From CAIRDP01 sp037134895 (GTDB taxonomy: Bacteria; Bacteroidota; Bacteroidia; Bacteroidales; FEN-979), in the NCBI GenBank assembly GCA_037134895.1, contig JBAXLI010000006.1, positions 46,824 to 110,823 on the forward strand: a stretch of DNA of 64,000 nucleotides, read 5' to 3'. This document shows positions 35,650-44,148 of this stretch, piece by piece. Both the position numbers and the translations under genes were made by a program. Each line of letters opens with the position of its first letter. Positions within the stretch are counted from its first letter, which is position 1. The notes beneath the pieces are model-generated. The model did no database searches and was not told where the DNA came from. It saw only the letters and a program-made list of their open reading frames with translations.

Positions 35650-37020
35650 ATGAGTTCAAAAAAATATATTCTCCTGGCCCTGGTCCTGTTGTTCCTTGCA
35701 GGCAACAACGGCTGTAAAATAGGCCCGAACTATAAAAGGCCCCAGGAAGACCTTGGGAAACAATACAGGTTCTCAAGCCAGACCGATTCAGTCACTTTTG
35801 CCGATACCTCCTGGACAAAGCTGTTCAGGGATACCGTTCTGCATAATATGATCAGGAAAGGCCTTAAAGCCAATTTCGATATCCGGATCGCCTATGCAAG
35901 GGTAAACCAGGCTCTGGCCCAATTCAAGTCGGCAAGGGCAGACCTTTTCCCCTCAGTTCAAATCAATGGGAATGTACTTTATCAGAACAATGAGGTTCCC
36001 CCCTCGGGAACATCTGAATTCAATGATGCCTACCTTAATGCAGGCCTCACCTGGGAGCTCGATGTATGGGGAAAACTCAGACGTGCCAAGGAGTCGGCAA
36101 GAGCCCAGCTTTTGTCACAGGAAGCATACCGTCAGGCAACCTACATTAACCTGATATCCAGCATTGCCCAGGGTTATTATTCCCTTCTTGAGTACAGGGA
36201 TGAATACAGGATCACCAAAGAAACCGTAAAGATCCGTGAAGAAGCCCTGGCCCTTGTAAAAGCCAAACTCATTGCCGGAACTGCCTCGGGTCTCGTTGTT
36301 GCACAGGCCGAAGCTGAACTCGCAACTGTGAAAACTCAAATCCCTAATCTTGAAAAAGCAATCGGGAAACAGGAAAATGCAGTCAAACTGTTACTGGGGG
36401 ACTTGCCGGGTGAAGTTAAATCAGGGAGTTCCCTTATGGCCCAGGTTGATACAAACATAATCCCGAAAGCAGGTATCCCTTCATCCCTGATCGTTCGTCG
36501 TCCTGACCTTATTGCTGCGGAACAGCAGCTTGTATCGGCAAATGCCCAGATCGGAGTTGCCCGTGGAATGATGCTGCCGAAGCTCACCATCAGTGCTGAT
36601 ATCGGAGCATCGACATTAGCCGGTGGCATGATAGGTTCGGCTGTTGGCGGACTTGTGGCTCCTATCTTCAACTGGGGAAAACTCAGGGCAAACCTGCGAA
36701 AATCTCAGGCTTATCATGAAGAAATACTGGCCACTTACCAGAAATCGATATATACTGCCATCTCCGAAGTGTCGGATGGAATGCTGTCTGTCACTAAGAT
36801 GAGGCAGATGGTTATGGAGCAAAGGAATCTCAAAAACGCAGCCCAGACTGCTTTTGACCTCTCAAACCAGCTCTGGAATGCAGGGTATGCGAGTTACCTG
36901 GATGTGATCAACGCCCAGAGATTGCTTTACCAGGCAGAAGTGCAATTGTCCCAGGCTGAACTTAACTCACTTCAGAGCGTGGTGAGCCTTTACCTCGCAT
37001 TAGGAGGGGGCTGGAAATAA
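35650..37020 (+). CDS. Outer-membrane efflux channel lipoprotein (NodT/OprM type)
   Basis: The 456-residue product begins with a lipoprotein leader whose cysteine lies in N-N-G-C-K-I-G-P-N-Y-K-R-P, the hallmark opening of NodT-family outer-membrane factors. Two duplicated outer-membrane-efflux halves follow, each with long helices rich in Q and A and the A-R-A-D-L-F-P-S / R-R-P-D-L motifs. It forms the trimeric exit channel of the tripartite pump. It starts 1 bp after the pump stop. Confidence 0.93.
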   Translation: MSSKKYILLALVLLFLAGNNGCKIGPNYKRPQEDLGKQYRFSSQTDSVTFADTSWTKLFRDTVLHNMIRKGLKANFDIRIAYARVNQALAQFKSARADLFPSVQINGNVLYQNNEVPPSGTSEFNDAYLNAGLTWELDVWGKLRRAKESARAQLLSQEAYRQATYINLISSIAQGYYSLLEYRDEYRITKETVKIREEALALVKAKLIAGTASGLVVAQAEAELATVKTQIPNLEKAIGKQENAVKLLLGDLPGEVKSGSSLMAQVDTNIIPKAGIPSSLIVRRPDLIAAEQQLVSANAQIGVARGMMLPKLTISADIGASTLAGGMIGSAVGGLVAPIFNWGKLRANLRKSQAYHEEILATYQKSIYTAISEVSDGMLSVTKMRQMVMEQRNLKNAAQTAFDLSNQLWNAGYASYLDVINAQRLLYQAEVQLSQAELNSLQSVVSLYLALGGGWK

Positions 37021-37045
37021 ATTTCTGTCGTAAATTGAACCATCT

Positions 37046-38203
37046 ATGGTAAATATACCTCGACAAGATAAAGGTCTTTTAGTTATCCTGATGACATTCC
37101 TGCTCTTTTCAGGACAGGTTCTAGCCCAGAGTAAAGTCGACAGCCTGACCGACAAGGTGAAAAATGAAGTTTTCCAGCGGCTGAAACATTTTACTTTTGG
37201 TTTTTATATGGACGCCTATTATAATGGCACCTTTAACAGTAAAAGCGACACATCAAACCTCGTCCCGTTTTCGAGCAACTGCCCGGTTCAAAACCAGATC
37301 CGCCTTAATGTTGCAGCTATTGAGATCGGTTACACCTCCGACTGGGTAAGAGGCAAGCTTGCGATCCAGTTCGGGGACGCGCCGAATCTTCTGGCCGCGC
37401 CTGAAGCCCAATTTATAAAAAACCTAAGGCAGGCCAATTTTGGATTCAGGGTAGGGAAAAAACTTTGGCTCGATTTCGGGTATTTTCTCAATCCGGTTGG
37501 GCTTGAGTCTTCCTGGCCTGTATTGAACTACCTGAGTACCGTCACAGTTGGCGGGTACTATGAGCCTGGCAGCGTGTTAGGTGTGAAACTGACCTGGAAT
37601 GCTTCTAACCAGTTCTGGGGAGGAGTAATGATCGGGAATCCATACTCCCTGGCATATTCAAAAAACACAAGGCTTGCAGCCTTGATGTTCATTTATTATC
37701 AGCCCTTACCCAACCTTACCATTAATTACAATAATTACATTGACAACCAGGCCCTGGCCGATAATGAAATTAATCATTATATCGTGTATAACAACCTTAT
37801 CGTCCAGTATAACCCGACCCCGAATTTTTTTCTCACTGGTCAACTTGATTTCGCGGTTCAGACAAACAGCACCCTGCCCCCCGATACAAATGAGGTGGCG
37901 ACCATGTTCTCAGGCCTGATCCAGGCAAAATATGTTTTTCTGGAAAAATATTCTGTATGTGGCCGGTTTGAATTCTTTAATGATTATGATGGATTTCTTT
38001 CAGGCCCTTACTATTATGACAACCAGGTACGTGGACTGAAAACGGAAGGTTTCTCGCTTGGCTTTGAATACAAACCCGTTAAAATAGGTTATATCCGGCT
38101 TGAATACCGTCATCTGTTTGCGGCAAGCGGGAATGACGTATTTATAAGCGGAAAAAGTGATAACCTGCAATCGTTGGTCTTTACCACCGGTATCAGGTTT
38201 TAA
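37046..38203 (+). CDS. Porin-like outer-membrane beta-barrel (BBP2/OmpL-like)
   Basis: The 385-residue product has a signal peptide (cleavage near V-L-A-Q28) and then amphipathic strands with aromatic ends throughout. It finishes in T-T-G-I-R-F, a classic barrel C-terminus. The F-G-F-Y-M-D-A-Y-Y start and W-P-V-L-N-Y-L-S-T segment resemble the putative beta-barrel porin-2 family. It lies 25 bp after the efflux channel gene and could be co-transcribed. Its permeant is unknown. Confidence 0.75.
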   Translation: MVNIPRQDKGLLVILMTFLLFSGQVLAQSKVDSLTDKVKNEVFQRLKHFTFGFYMDAYYNGTFNSKSDTSNLVPFSSNCPVQNQIRLNVAAIEIGYTSDWVRGKLAIQFGDAPNLLAAPEAQFIKNLRQANFGFRVGKKLWLDFGYFLNPVGLESSWPVLNYLSTVTVGGYYEPGSVLGVKLTWNASNQFWGGVMIGNPYSLAYSKNTRLAALMFIYYQPLPNLTINYNNYIDNQALADNEINHYIVYNNLIVQYNPTPNFFLTGQLDFAVQTNSTLPPDTNEVATMFSGLIQAKYVFLEKYSVCGRFEFFNDYDGFLSGPYYYDNQVRGLKTEGFSLGFEYKPVKIGYIRLEYRHLFAASGNDVFISGKSDNLQSLVFTTGIRF

Positions 38204-38220
38204 GCTATAGTCTCGTTTGG

Positions 38221-39285
38221 TCAGAAAGAATACCCGATCGTGAATACAATGCTCCAGTCATTCAGTGCCGGGCCCCCTCCTGCAGGCTTGCTGTCATAGT
38301 CATCATAGAAAGTAAGCCCTGCGAAAAAATCCCTGAAAATCTCGTATTTCGCTGAGAGATTATATTCAAACCTGTGGCGACCCTGTACTGAAAAGCTGGG
38401 AAAATAGTTCAATCCTGTTGAAATATTAACCTTCGGGTGCCTGTATCTCACCCAGGTGAATTTAGTCCCGATTATTCCTTCAAAATTTGTAGAAACATCT
38501 ACTGAATCCGTAGGTTTTTCACGTGCAGCAAGCACTCCTCCCATGAAGTAAAACCTGATTGGATTGGTATGTATGATGTCGTAACCCGCACCCAGGCTGA
38601 GCTGGTAACGGTAGTCCAGGTCAAGCTCAGTATTCTTCTGCATTTTGGTTCCAAACCCCATCCAGAATTTTCCCTGAAAAAAATGGCTGTACTCAATTCC
38701 GATGTCATATTTTTGTGAAATCACAGTGGAGTCGGTTAACTTCTGCTGGCTATGAAACAGATCCACCTCCAGAGATATCAAATCTTTTCTGGCACGATAA
38801 TTAAGCACACCGTCAAAATATAACTGTACCGTCTTGGTTGACTGATAATAGTTCGCTCCCAGGTCGACAGATCCGTAGAATTTCTTCCAGAACCTCCTGT
38901 TAATCTTGGTGATTTCCACGATATCAAGAAACGACTCTGTCACAGTATCATTTGCAATGACAACACCAATGCAGGCAACCGAATCTGATTTCACAATAGA
39001 ACCGAAATAGCTGAAGCCCGACTTTTTGACTATTTCATAATACTTTGCCGAATGTATTGATTTTATCTTGTCATATTCTATATAGATTATGTTCATTCCT
39101 TCGGTACTAAGCTTAAGCTGACCATTTTCATATTTCTTGATTTCCCCGGTTATCCTGTCCCCGTTAAGAAGATAAATTGTATCATTTTTCTGGGCGGATG
39201 ATGTTTGGACCAATCCAACCCAGGTGAAGAGGACAAGAAGAATTACTGATGCAAAGCCACCCGATACTGAATTTTGTTTATTCAT
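38221..39285 (-). CDS. DUF481 outer-membrane beta-barrel protein
   Basis: The 354-residue product has a signal peptide, a short N-terminal beta domain and a barrel that ends in F-T-I-G-Y-S-F. The N-terminal domain reads N-D-T-I-Y-L-L-N-G-D-R-I-T-G-E-I and is the type found before DUF481 barrels (YdiY-like). The barrel half has the repeated Y-x-x-S-x-G-A-G-Y-D pattern. Function in the family is poorly defined (a salt-induced outer-membrane protein in enterobacteria). It converges on the porin gene with a 17-base gap. A TATTTTTG box at 39380-39387 on the reverse strand may be its promoter. Confidence 0.78.
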   Translation of the reverse strand: MNKQNSVSGGFASVILLVLFTWVGLVQTSSAQKNDTIYLLNGDRITGEIKKYENGQLKLSTEGMNIIYIEYDKIKSIHSAKYYEIVKKSGFSYFGSIVKSDSVACIGVVIANDTVTESFLDIVEITKINRRFWKKFYGSVDLGANYYQSTKTVQLYFDGVLNYRARKDLISLEVDLFHSQQKLTDSTVISQKYDIGIEYSHFFQGKFWMGFGTKMQKNTELDLDYRYQLSLGAGYDIIHTNPIRFYFMGGVLAAREKPTDSVDVSTNFEGIIGTKFTWVRYRHPKVNISTGLNYFPSFSVQGRHRFEYNLSAKYEIFRDFFAGLTFYDDYDSKPAGGGPALNDWSIVFTIGYSF

Positions 39286-39379
39286 AATTCGTTTGCCAGT
39301 ATTCCCCCCGGTAAGAGTTTAAGATTTGACTGCTCACACGCCCTGGTTTGCTCAGCAAGGCATTGAAACAATCATCTAT

Positions 39380-39387
39380 CAAAAATA
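39380..39387 (-). promoter_or_regulatory. Bacteroidota -7 promoter element, reverse strand
   Basis: The box reads TATTTTTG on the reverse strand, 94 bases upstream of the DUF481 start, giving a leader of about 90 bases. It lies in the 224-base divergent gap 39286-39509. Confidence 0.35.
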
Positions 39388-39462
39388 TGAAAAATACGAT
39401 TAGTTGGTGGAAATTATAACAAAGCTCCGTTGAACTGCCAAAACAACTTGTTACAAATATGC

Positions 39463-39470
39463 TAACTTTG
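39463..39470 (+). promoter_or_regulatory. Bacteroidota -7 promoter element (TAACTTTG)
   Basis: The box matches TAnnTTTG and lies 39 bases before the GTG start of the TPR protein, in the divergent gap with the DUF481 gene. Confidence 0.5.
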
Positions 39471-39509
39471 GCCTGGTATTTGTCATGATTACCTTTCAAA
39501 TATGATAAA

Positions 39510-41747
39510 GTGATCACACTATCAAGAAATGACATTGAGCAGAGATACCGCAGGGTGTCCGATTCAATACAGGAAAAGCGGTTTAAATCGGCTTTAGACG
39601 AATTTGCCCAGTGGATCAGGTTTTCAAGCAGGCAGGAATTCTTTTACCAGCTTGAAACGCTTGGCGACAATTACAGGACCCTTCTAAGATATGCATTTGA
39701 AGGGTACAAAGACCCCCAGCAGGAAACCATTCTGAGGAGTCTTGCAGCTTCATTATTATCACTTGCCGATGAGTTGCAGCACAGCATGCGTGAGCCTTTC
39801 CTGCCGTTTCATTATAATGAAAAGAAAGTAGTTTTCAAGGATACCGGTGATTCGGCAGAACTGATCGTTGCCAGTATAGAGGAAACCTTCCAGCTGCGTG
39901 AAGTCAGTAAACTCATCGACTCTTCAGTGGCTTCCAACCCTGAATCACATTCTGACGTTCCTCCCGAAATGCTTGATAAAATTTTCAAGCAGGTCTGGCT
40001 CATCGAAAAGATGACAGACCCATATATGGCGCTGATGAGGAGGATCAACAGGTCCGTCTCTCTTCAGTGGCACGAAAAATCACTTGTTGTGAGCGCCCTC
40101 ACTCTCAGCCTCCTTCATTACTTTGACCCGGGGAAACTGGTTCTCCTGATCGAATTTTCCGAAGCCGGAGAGAAACAAGTCAGCCAGCGTGCCCTTGTGG
40201 GACTGGTGCTGGGCCTCATAAAATATGACAGAAGGATCCGCAATCATCCCGATCTGGTTGAAAAACTTCATTCGCTGAGCGGGGAACCTGAGATAATGAA
40301 GCATATCGAAGTAATACTGCTTCAGTTCCTGATGGCAAGAGAAACTGAGAAAATAACCAAGGAATTTGAGGAAGAGGTTCTGCCAGACATGAAAAAAATG
40401 ATGCCCAAGATAGAGGACAAACTCCAGCTTGGAGATCAGACCGAAGAATCGGACCTGGAAGGTAAAAATCCCGGCTGGAAAGGAATGGTTGATGAAGTTC
40501 CCGGGCTATTTGAGAAGATCGAAAAATTCTCTAAAATGCAAATGGAAGGCGGTGATGTGTTTATGAGCACGTTCCAGATGCTGAAGCGATTTGACTTTTT
40601 CAACCGAATGTGTAACTGGTTTATACCTTTTTACAAAAACAACCAGGAAACCGGAGCTCTTTTCCCGTCTAACGAGGAACTGAACCAGAGGCTGTTCGAC
40701 AGCCTTGAGAGTGCATTTTATATCTGCAACTCCGACAAATACTCTTTTGTCCTGAACTTCCAGGCTATCCCTGCACCTCAGCGAAATCTTATTGTAACCA
40801 ATTTCGAAGCTGAACTCGCCCAGATGAAGGAAATGGCATCTGAAGAACAGATGCTCGACCAGTCACTAAGCGAGAATTCAATTATTATTCAATACATACA
40901 GGACCTTTACCGTTTCTTCAAGATCTTCCCGGGCAGGGGTGAATTTGAGGATATTTTCAGGAAAAAGATCTCATTCGAAGACCTGTACTTTTATAAAACT
41001 TTTTTCGAACAGGAGCGCTTCACCCTTAAGCTTGCTGAGTTTTATTTCGAAAAAGGCCATTATTACGAGGTCATAGACCTTTATGAATATCTCTCGGGTA
41101 AAGGCAAGCCAACAGGGGAATTTTATGAAAAGATCGGCTACAGTTACCAGAAACTCGGCAGGTATAAAAAAGCAGTTGAGTTTTACAAAAAAGCCGAATT
41201 GTTCGACACCGACCGCCTCTGGATATACAAAAAGCTCGGCTGGTGCTGCATCCGCCTGAAAGATTACCAGTCGGCCCTTGAATATTTCAAAGAAGCACTG
41301 GAACTTCAGCCTGCCGAGAAGACTATCCTGACCCAACTTGCGCAGTGTTACCTGAATCTTAAAGATTACGACAATGCATCGCATCTGTATGCGCAGCTTC
41401 TGTTTTATTCACCTGGGAACCTTAAATACCTCAGGCCTGCCTCCTACTGCGATTTCGTGGCAGGCAAACTCAAACAAGCCGAAGCCGGCTACAACGAACT
41501 TTTTGACAACACGCCGAATCCATCAGCATATGACTACATGAATGCAGGGCATATATACCTATGCCTCGGAGAACGAAAAAAAGCCCTTGATTTTTATACA
41601 AAGAGCCTTATATCAAAAGAGTTCAACGAAACTGAATTCATGGATGCCTTTGATGAGGATATACCCCACCTGCTGAAGTACGGGATATTACCCGGCGAGA
41701 TACCCCTGATCAAAGATTATTTGTCGTTCCAGGCCGACAGGACATAA
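39510..41747 (+). CDS. Cytoplasmic TPR-repeat protein of unknown function
   Basis: The 745-residue product starts at GTG; the nearest upstream ATG is out of frame and the frame is closed at 39486. No signal peptide is visible. Residues 1-480 are mostly helical, with an acidic, methionine-rich middle (E-E-E-V-L-P-D-M-K-K-M-M-P-K). Residues about 505-735 form at least five tetratricopeptide repeats, for example Y-E-K-I-G-Y-S-Y-Q-K-L-G-R-Y-K-K-A-V-E and L-G-W-C-C-I-R-L-K-D-Y-Q-S-A-L-E. TPRs mediate protein contacts; partners are unknown. The pseudo-caspase gene follows 20-30 bp downstream, so the two may act together. Confidence 0.82.
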   Translation: MITLSRNDIEQRYRRVSDSIQEKRFKSALDEFAQWIRFSSRQEFFYQLETLGDNYRTLLRYAFEGYKDPQQETILRSLAASLLSLADELQHSMREPFLPFHYNEKKVVFKDTGDSAELIVASIEETFQLREVSKLIDSSVASNPESHSDVPPEMLDKIFKQVWLIEKMTDPYMALMRRINRSVSLQWHEKSLVVSALTLSLLHYFDPGKLVLLIEFSEAGEKQVSQRALVGLVLGLIKYDRRIRNHPDLVEKLHSLSGEPEIMKHIEVILLQFLMARETEKITKEFEEEVLPDMKKMMPKIEDKLQLGDQTEESDLEGKNPGWKGMVDEVPGLFEKIEKFSKMQMEGGDVFMSTFQMLKRFDFFNRMCNWFIPFYKNNQETGALFPSNEELNQRLFDSLESAFYICNSDKYSFVLNFQAIPAPQRNLIVTNFEAELAQMKEMASEEQMLDQSLSENSIIIQYIQDLYRFFKIFPGRGEFEDIFRKKISFEDLYFYKTFFEQERFTLKLAEFYFEKGHYYEVIDLYEYLSGKGKPTGEFYEKIGYSYQKLGRYKKAVEFYKKAELFDTDRLWIYKKLGWCCIRLKDYQSALEYFKEALELQPAEKTILTQLAQCYLNLKDYDNASHLYAQLLFYSPGNLKYLRPASYCDFVAGKLKQAEAGYNELFDNTPNPSAYDYMNAGHIYLCLGERKKALDFYTKSLISKEFNETEFMDAFDEDIPHLLKYGILPGEIPLIKDYLSFQADRT

Positions 41748-41756
41748 AAAAGAGCG

Positions 41757-41841
41757 TAAGTAAGGACGTGATGAAGGTCGTAATGAAGGTCGTGATGAAG
41801 GACGTAATGAAGGACGTAATGAAGTACGTGATGGTCGTGAT
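41757..41841. repeat. 12-bp minisatellite spanning the start of the pseudo-caspase gene
   Basis: Five to six copies of a 12-bp unit ATGAAGG[AT]CGT[AG] run from just after the TPR gene stop into the next gene. Each unit contains an in-frame ATG and encodes M-K-[VD]-V. Because the period is a multiple of three, copy-number change would not shift the frame. Confidence 0.88.
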
Positions 41842-43093
41842 GAGTACATTCTCTTTTGAACCTTCATTTTCACAGACTACTTTTTATATTGCATCCTCGG
41901 AATACCACTGGACGAACCGGTCTGTAGTTCCGGTTATCAAACAGGGAATGATCAAGGATCTCTCTGAGAACCACTTCCGCCTTTCAGCCGACAGCAACAA
42001 TGCCGACTTTATAATCAGGATCAAATGTAATTCATATTATAACGGACAGACACCCTATTTTTACTTTGCTCTCCTCGATGCGAACCTCTCTGTTACAGAT
42101 AAAAAGAACGGGAAACTAATATATGCCAATGACCTCAGGCGGATCAAAGGTGGAGGTACGACTGTAGAGCTGGCCGACGATAAGGTGTATGCCAATGCCA
42201 CCAGGATCATCGCCGACACCCTTATCAGCAGAATTTATTATTACATGAACGGAAAGGCGTTGACGCTTTCTTCAAAGCCAGGCGAATTTGAAGTGTTATG
42301 CGATGCAGACAAGGACATCCCATCAAATTCGCATGAAAGAAAGAACACTTACGTCCTGATCATTGTTAATGATTCTTACTCGCCGATGCAAATGGCACGT
42401 TGTTTTTCCGATTCTGCGGATTATCATTCACGGGACGCCAGGGTTTTCAGGGAATATGCCATTCAGACGCTGGGCATACCTGCTGAAAATGTGCGGATGA
42501 TTTTTAACACCAAGTCATTCGAAATGAGGAGAGAGATCATCCGCCTTGCTTCATATTCGAGAGGAATAGACGGAAATGCTGACCTCATACTGTACTATGC
42601 AGGATACGGGCTTATTGACGAAAAAACCCTGGATCCTTACATTCTGCCCACCGATGTTGAGAATGACGACCCTAAATTCATAGTCAGGGTAAGTGATCTG
42701 TATAAAATGCTCCAGGAAGATGCATCAAGAAGGATTACCATTATTCTCGAAGCAAGCTTCCGTTTCGACGTCCTGAAACCTGCACAAGGAAAAAGCAAAA
42801 TCTCAAAGATCACACTTAGGTATCCTAATGTTCCTGCTAATGTATTCCTGATGGCCGCAGCCACACCGGGCACTCAGGCATGGTCGGATCCCGGTGCAGG
42901 TCACGGATTATTTACCCTGTCACTTCTGAAAAAACTTAAAGAAAGCCAGGGAAAAGCAAGCCTGAAGGAACTTTCAGACTTCATCATCAAAGATGTTCGG
43001 GCCACGTCTGTAAGAATGAGTTTTAAAGAACAGGTACCACATGCGCTTTCGGGTTCCTTTATAAGTAAGGACCTGAATCTTCTGAAGCTTTAA
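41771..43093 (+). CDS. Secreted caspase-like (C14) pseudoenzyme
   Basis: The start is ambiguous: ATG codons recur every 12 bp (41771, 41783 and so on). The one at 41819 gives the cleanest leader (MKYVMVVMSTF...F-S-Q). Counted from 41771 the protein has 440 residues. An N-terminal beta domain (about 30-175) precedes a caspase fold (about 190-430). Its strands match bacterial metacaspase-like proteins: Y-V-L-I-I-V-N-D-S-Y, the D-A-R-V-F-R-E-Y helix, and I-L-P-T-D-V. However, the histidine motif YYSGHG reads Y-Y-A-G-Y279-G, and the cysteine motif D-A-C-F-S reads E-A-S329-F-R. Both catalytic residues are replaced, so proteolysis is not expected. Confidence 0.75.
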   Translation: MKVVMKVVMKDVMKDVMKYVMVVMSTFSFEPSFSQTTFYIASSEYHWTNRSVVPVIKQGMIKDLSENHFRLSADSNNADFIIRIKCNSYYNGQTPYFYFALLDANLSVTDKKNGKLIYANDLRRIKGGGTTVELADDKVYANATRIIADTLISRIYYYMNGKALTLSSKPGEFEVLCDADKDIPSNSHERKNTYVLIIVNDSYSPMQMARCFSDSADYHSRDARVFREYAIQTLGIPAENVRMIFNTKSFEMRREIIRLASYSRGIDGNADLILYYAGYGLIDEKTLDPYILPTDVENDDPKFIVRVSDLYKMLQEDASRRITIILEASFRFDVLKPAQGKSKISKITLRYPNVPANVFLMAAATPGTQAWSDPGAGHGLFTLSLLKKLKESQGKASLKELSDFIIKDVRATSVRMSFKEQVPHALSGSFISKDLNLLKL

Positions 43094-43115
43094 TTGGGTA
43101 AGCAGAATAAAAAGG

Positions 43116-43379
43116 ATGATTCCCGGCAGGGAAATCAAAGCTAAGGGAGATGAGTCCGGGACTGAATCGGGCCAGGGTCAGAAAATTTTGCTAAAAAATT
43201 TGGAAAGTGGTGAAATTATTGGTAATATTGTCTTTGGATCCGACAAAAACTCCGATGAGTTTGATTGTTATATCCGCCTTTCAGACGGCTCGCAAATAAA
43301 ATTAAGTGAATGCATTATAGGTTTGAATAAAATTCTAAATTTGAAATTTCAGCTGACACCTTATCCATCACACAAATAA
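43116..43379 (+). CDS. Small orphan copy of a C-terminal domain shared with two nearby lipoproteins
   Basis: The 87-residue product lacks a leader. Its residues 20-75 resemble the last ~65 residues of the lipoprotein at 44149-45144: both have G-[EH]-x-I-I-G-[NK]-I-V, then D-[CY]-[YF]-I-R-[LF]-S-D-G-S and an ending L-N-K-[IL]-[LF]-N. It looks like a domain left over from, or split off, that family. It follows the pseudo-caspase by 22 bp with a purine-rich stretch before the ATG, so it may still be translated. Confidence 0.5.
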   Translation: MIPGREIKAKGDESGTESGQGQKILLKNLESGEIIGNIVFGSDKNSDEFDCYIRLSDGSQIKLSECIIGLNKILNLKFQLTPYPSHK

Positions 43380-43390
43380 AATCTGAAGAT

Positions 43391-43993
43391 ATGAAAAGAA
43401 CATTTATCCTTGTCATGATCCTTACAGCCATAGTTGTAAGCAGCTGTTCAAAGAAGTCGGATGACACGACCACCGGCCCAACGTCAAGCACGTTAGCCAA
43501 AGTAGGAACGACATGGGGATCAAACGGCGATGGAACCATTACCGTAACTCAGGTCTCAGGCAGCGATGTTATTATTAATGCAACCTCTGGCGGCACCACT
43601 CTTGCAATCGGCGGGAGTATGACCACGACCGGCTTTGCTGATTACTTCTATTCAAACGGAGACAAATCAAAACCTTTTACACTGGTGAATTTCTCAGATG
43701 CTGTAGGCACACAGTATAAATTCAATATCGGCAGTTCACAGGTTGTTCGCACCATAGTTTCTGTTAGCACGACCAATGACCTCTATGTTCCTGCTCTGCA
43801 GATGTCGGTTAAAGCCAGTGTTGTCCAGGAAGATGTTCCTGCAGGGCTTACAGTGAACGGAAAAATCACTAAGACCAGGACCATTTACTGGGCACTGAAT
43901 CACAAATTTGGCGTTGTTTTTGCAAGGGTTTATTTTACAGATGGCACAAGTAAGGATTTCCCGCTGACTACGACCAATGCCGGGACAAAGTAA
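43391..43993 (+). CDS. Lipoprotein of unknown function
   Basis: The 200-residue product has a clear lipoprotein leader (I-V-V-S-S-C19), then a Ser/Thr/Gly-rich linker. A beta-rich body follows with repeated T-x-T-V-x-x-V strands (V-G-T-T-W near 39 and V-F-A-R-V-Y-F-T-D-G near 180). I see no catalytic motif and no family I can name. It lies 11 bp after the orphan domain gene and ends before a strong terminator at 44021-44056, so it is the last gene of its transcript. Confidence 0.75.
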   Translation: MKRTFILVMILTAIVVSSCSKKSDDTTTGPTSSTLAKVGTTWGSNGDGTITVTQVSGSDVIINATSGGTTLAIGGSMTTTGFADYFYSNGDKSKPFTLVNFSDAVGTQYKFNIGSSQVVRTIVSVSTTNDLYVPALQMSVKASVVQEDVPAGLTVNGKITKTRTIYWALNHKFGVVFARVYFTDGTSKDFPLTTTNAGTK

Positions 43994-44020
43994 ACGGATC
44001 AATTCTTGAAAATTTCATAC

Positions 44021-44056
44021 AAAACCGGGCAGGATTAAAATCTTACCCGGTTTTGT
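44021..44056 (+). terminator. Rho-independent terminator
   Basis: A 9-bp stem AAAACCGGG (44021-44029) pairs with CCCGGTTTT (44046-44054), with an additional imperfect inner pairing, followed by GTTTGTT. It closes the transcript of the 200-residue lipoprotein gene. Confidence 0.85.
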
Positions 44057-44148
44057 TTGTTAATGCTGTCGCTCTTAAAGAAAGGATTGTTGCTAAGCCC
44101 ATTGTAATTTTAATAGAAAATCGGTTAGAAAACAAAAACAGGCAAAGA

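Noticed and set aside
41757..41841. CRISPR-like or operator repeat array
   Set aside because: The 12-bp units are contiguous and in frame with the following coding sequence, so a minisatellite is the simpler reading.
41771..43093. Active caspase/metacaspase defence effector
   Set aside because: The His and Cys positions are Tyr and Ser and the protein has a leader peptide, so a protease effector of cell suicide is not supported.
44053..44148. Upstream start for lipoprotein member A
   Set aside because: It begins inside the terminator hairpin of the previous gene, and the lipoprotein leader starts at 44149.
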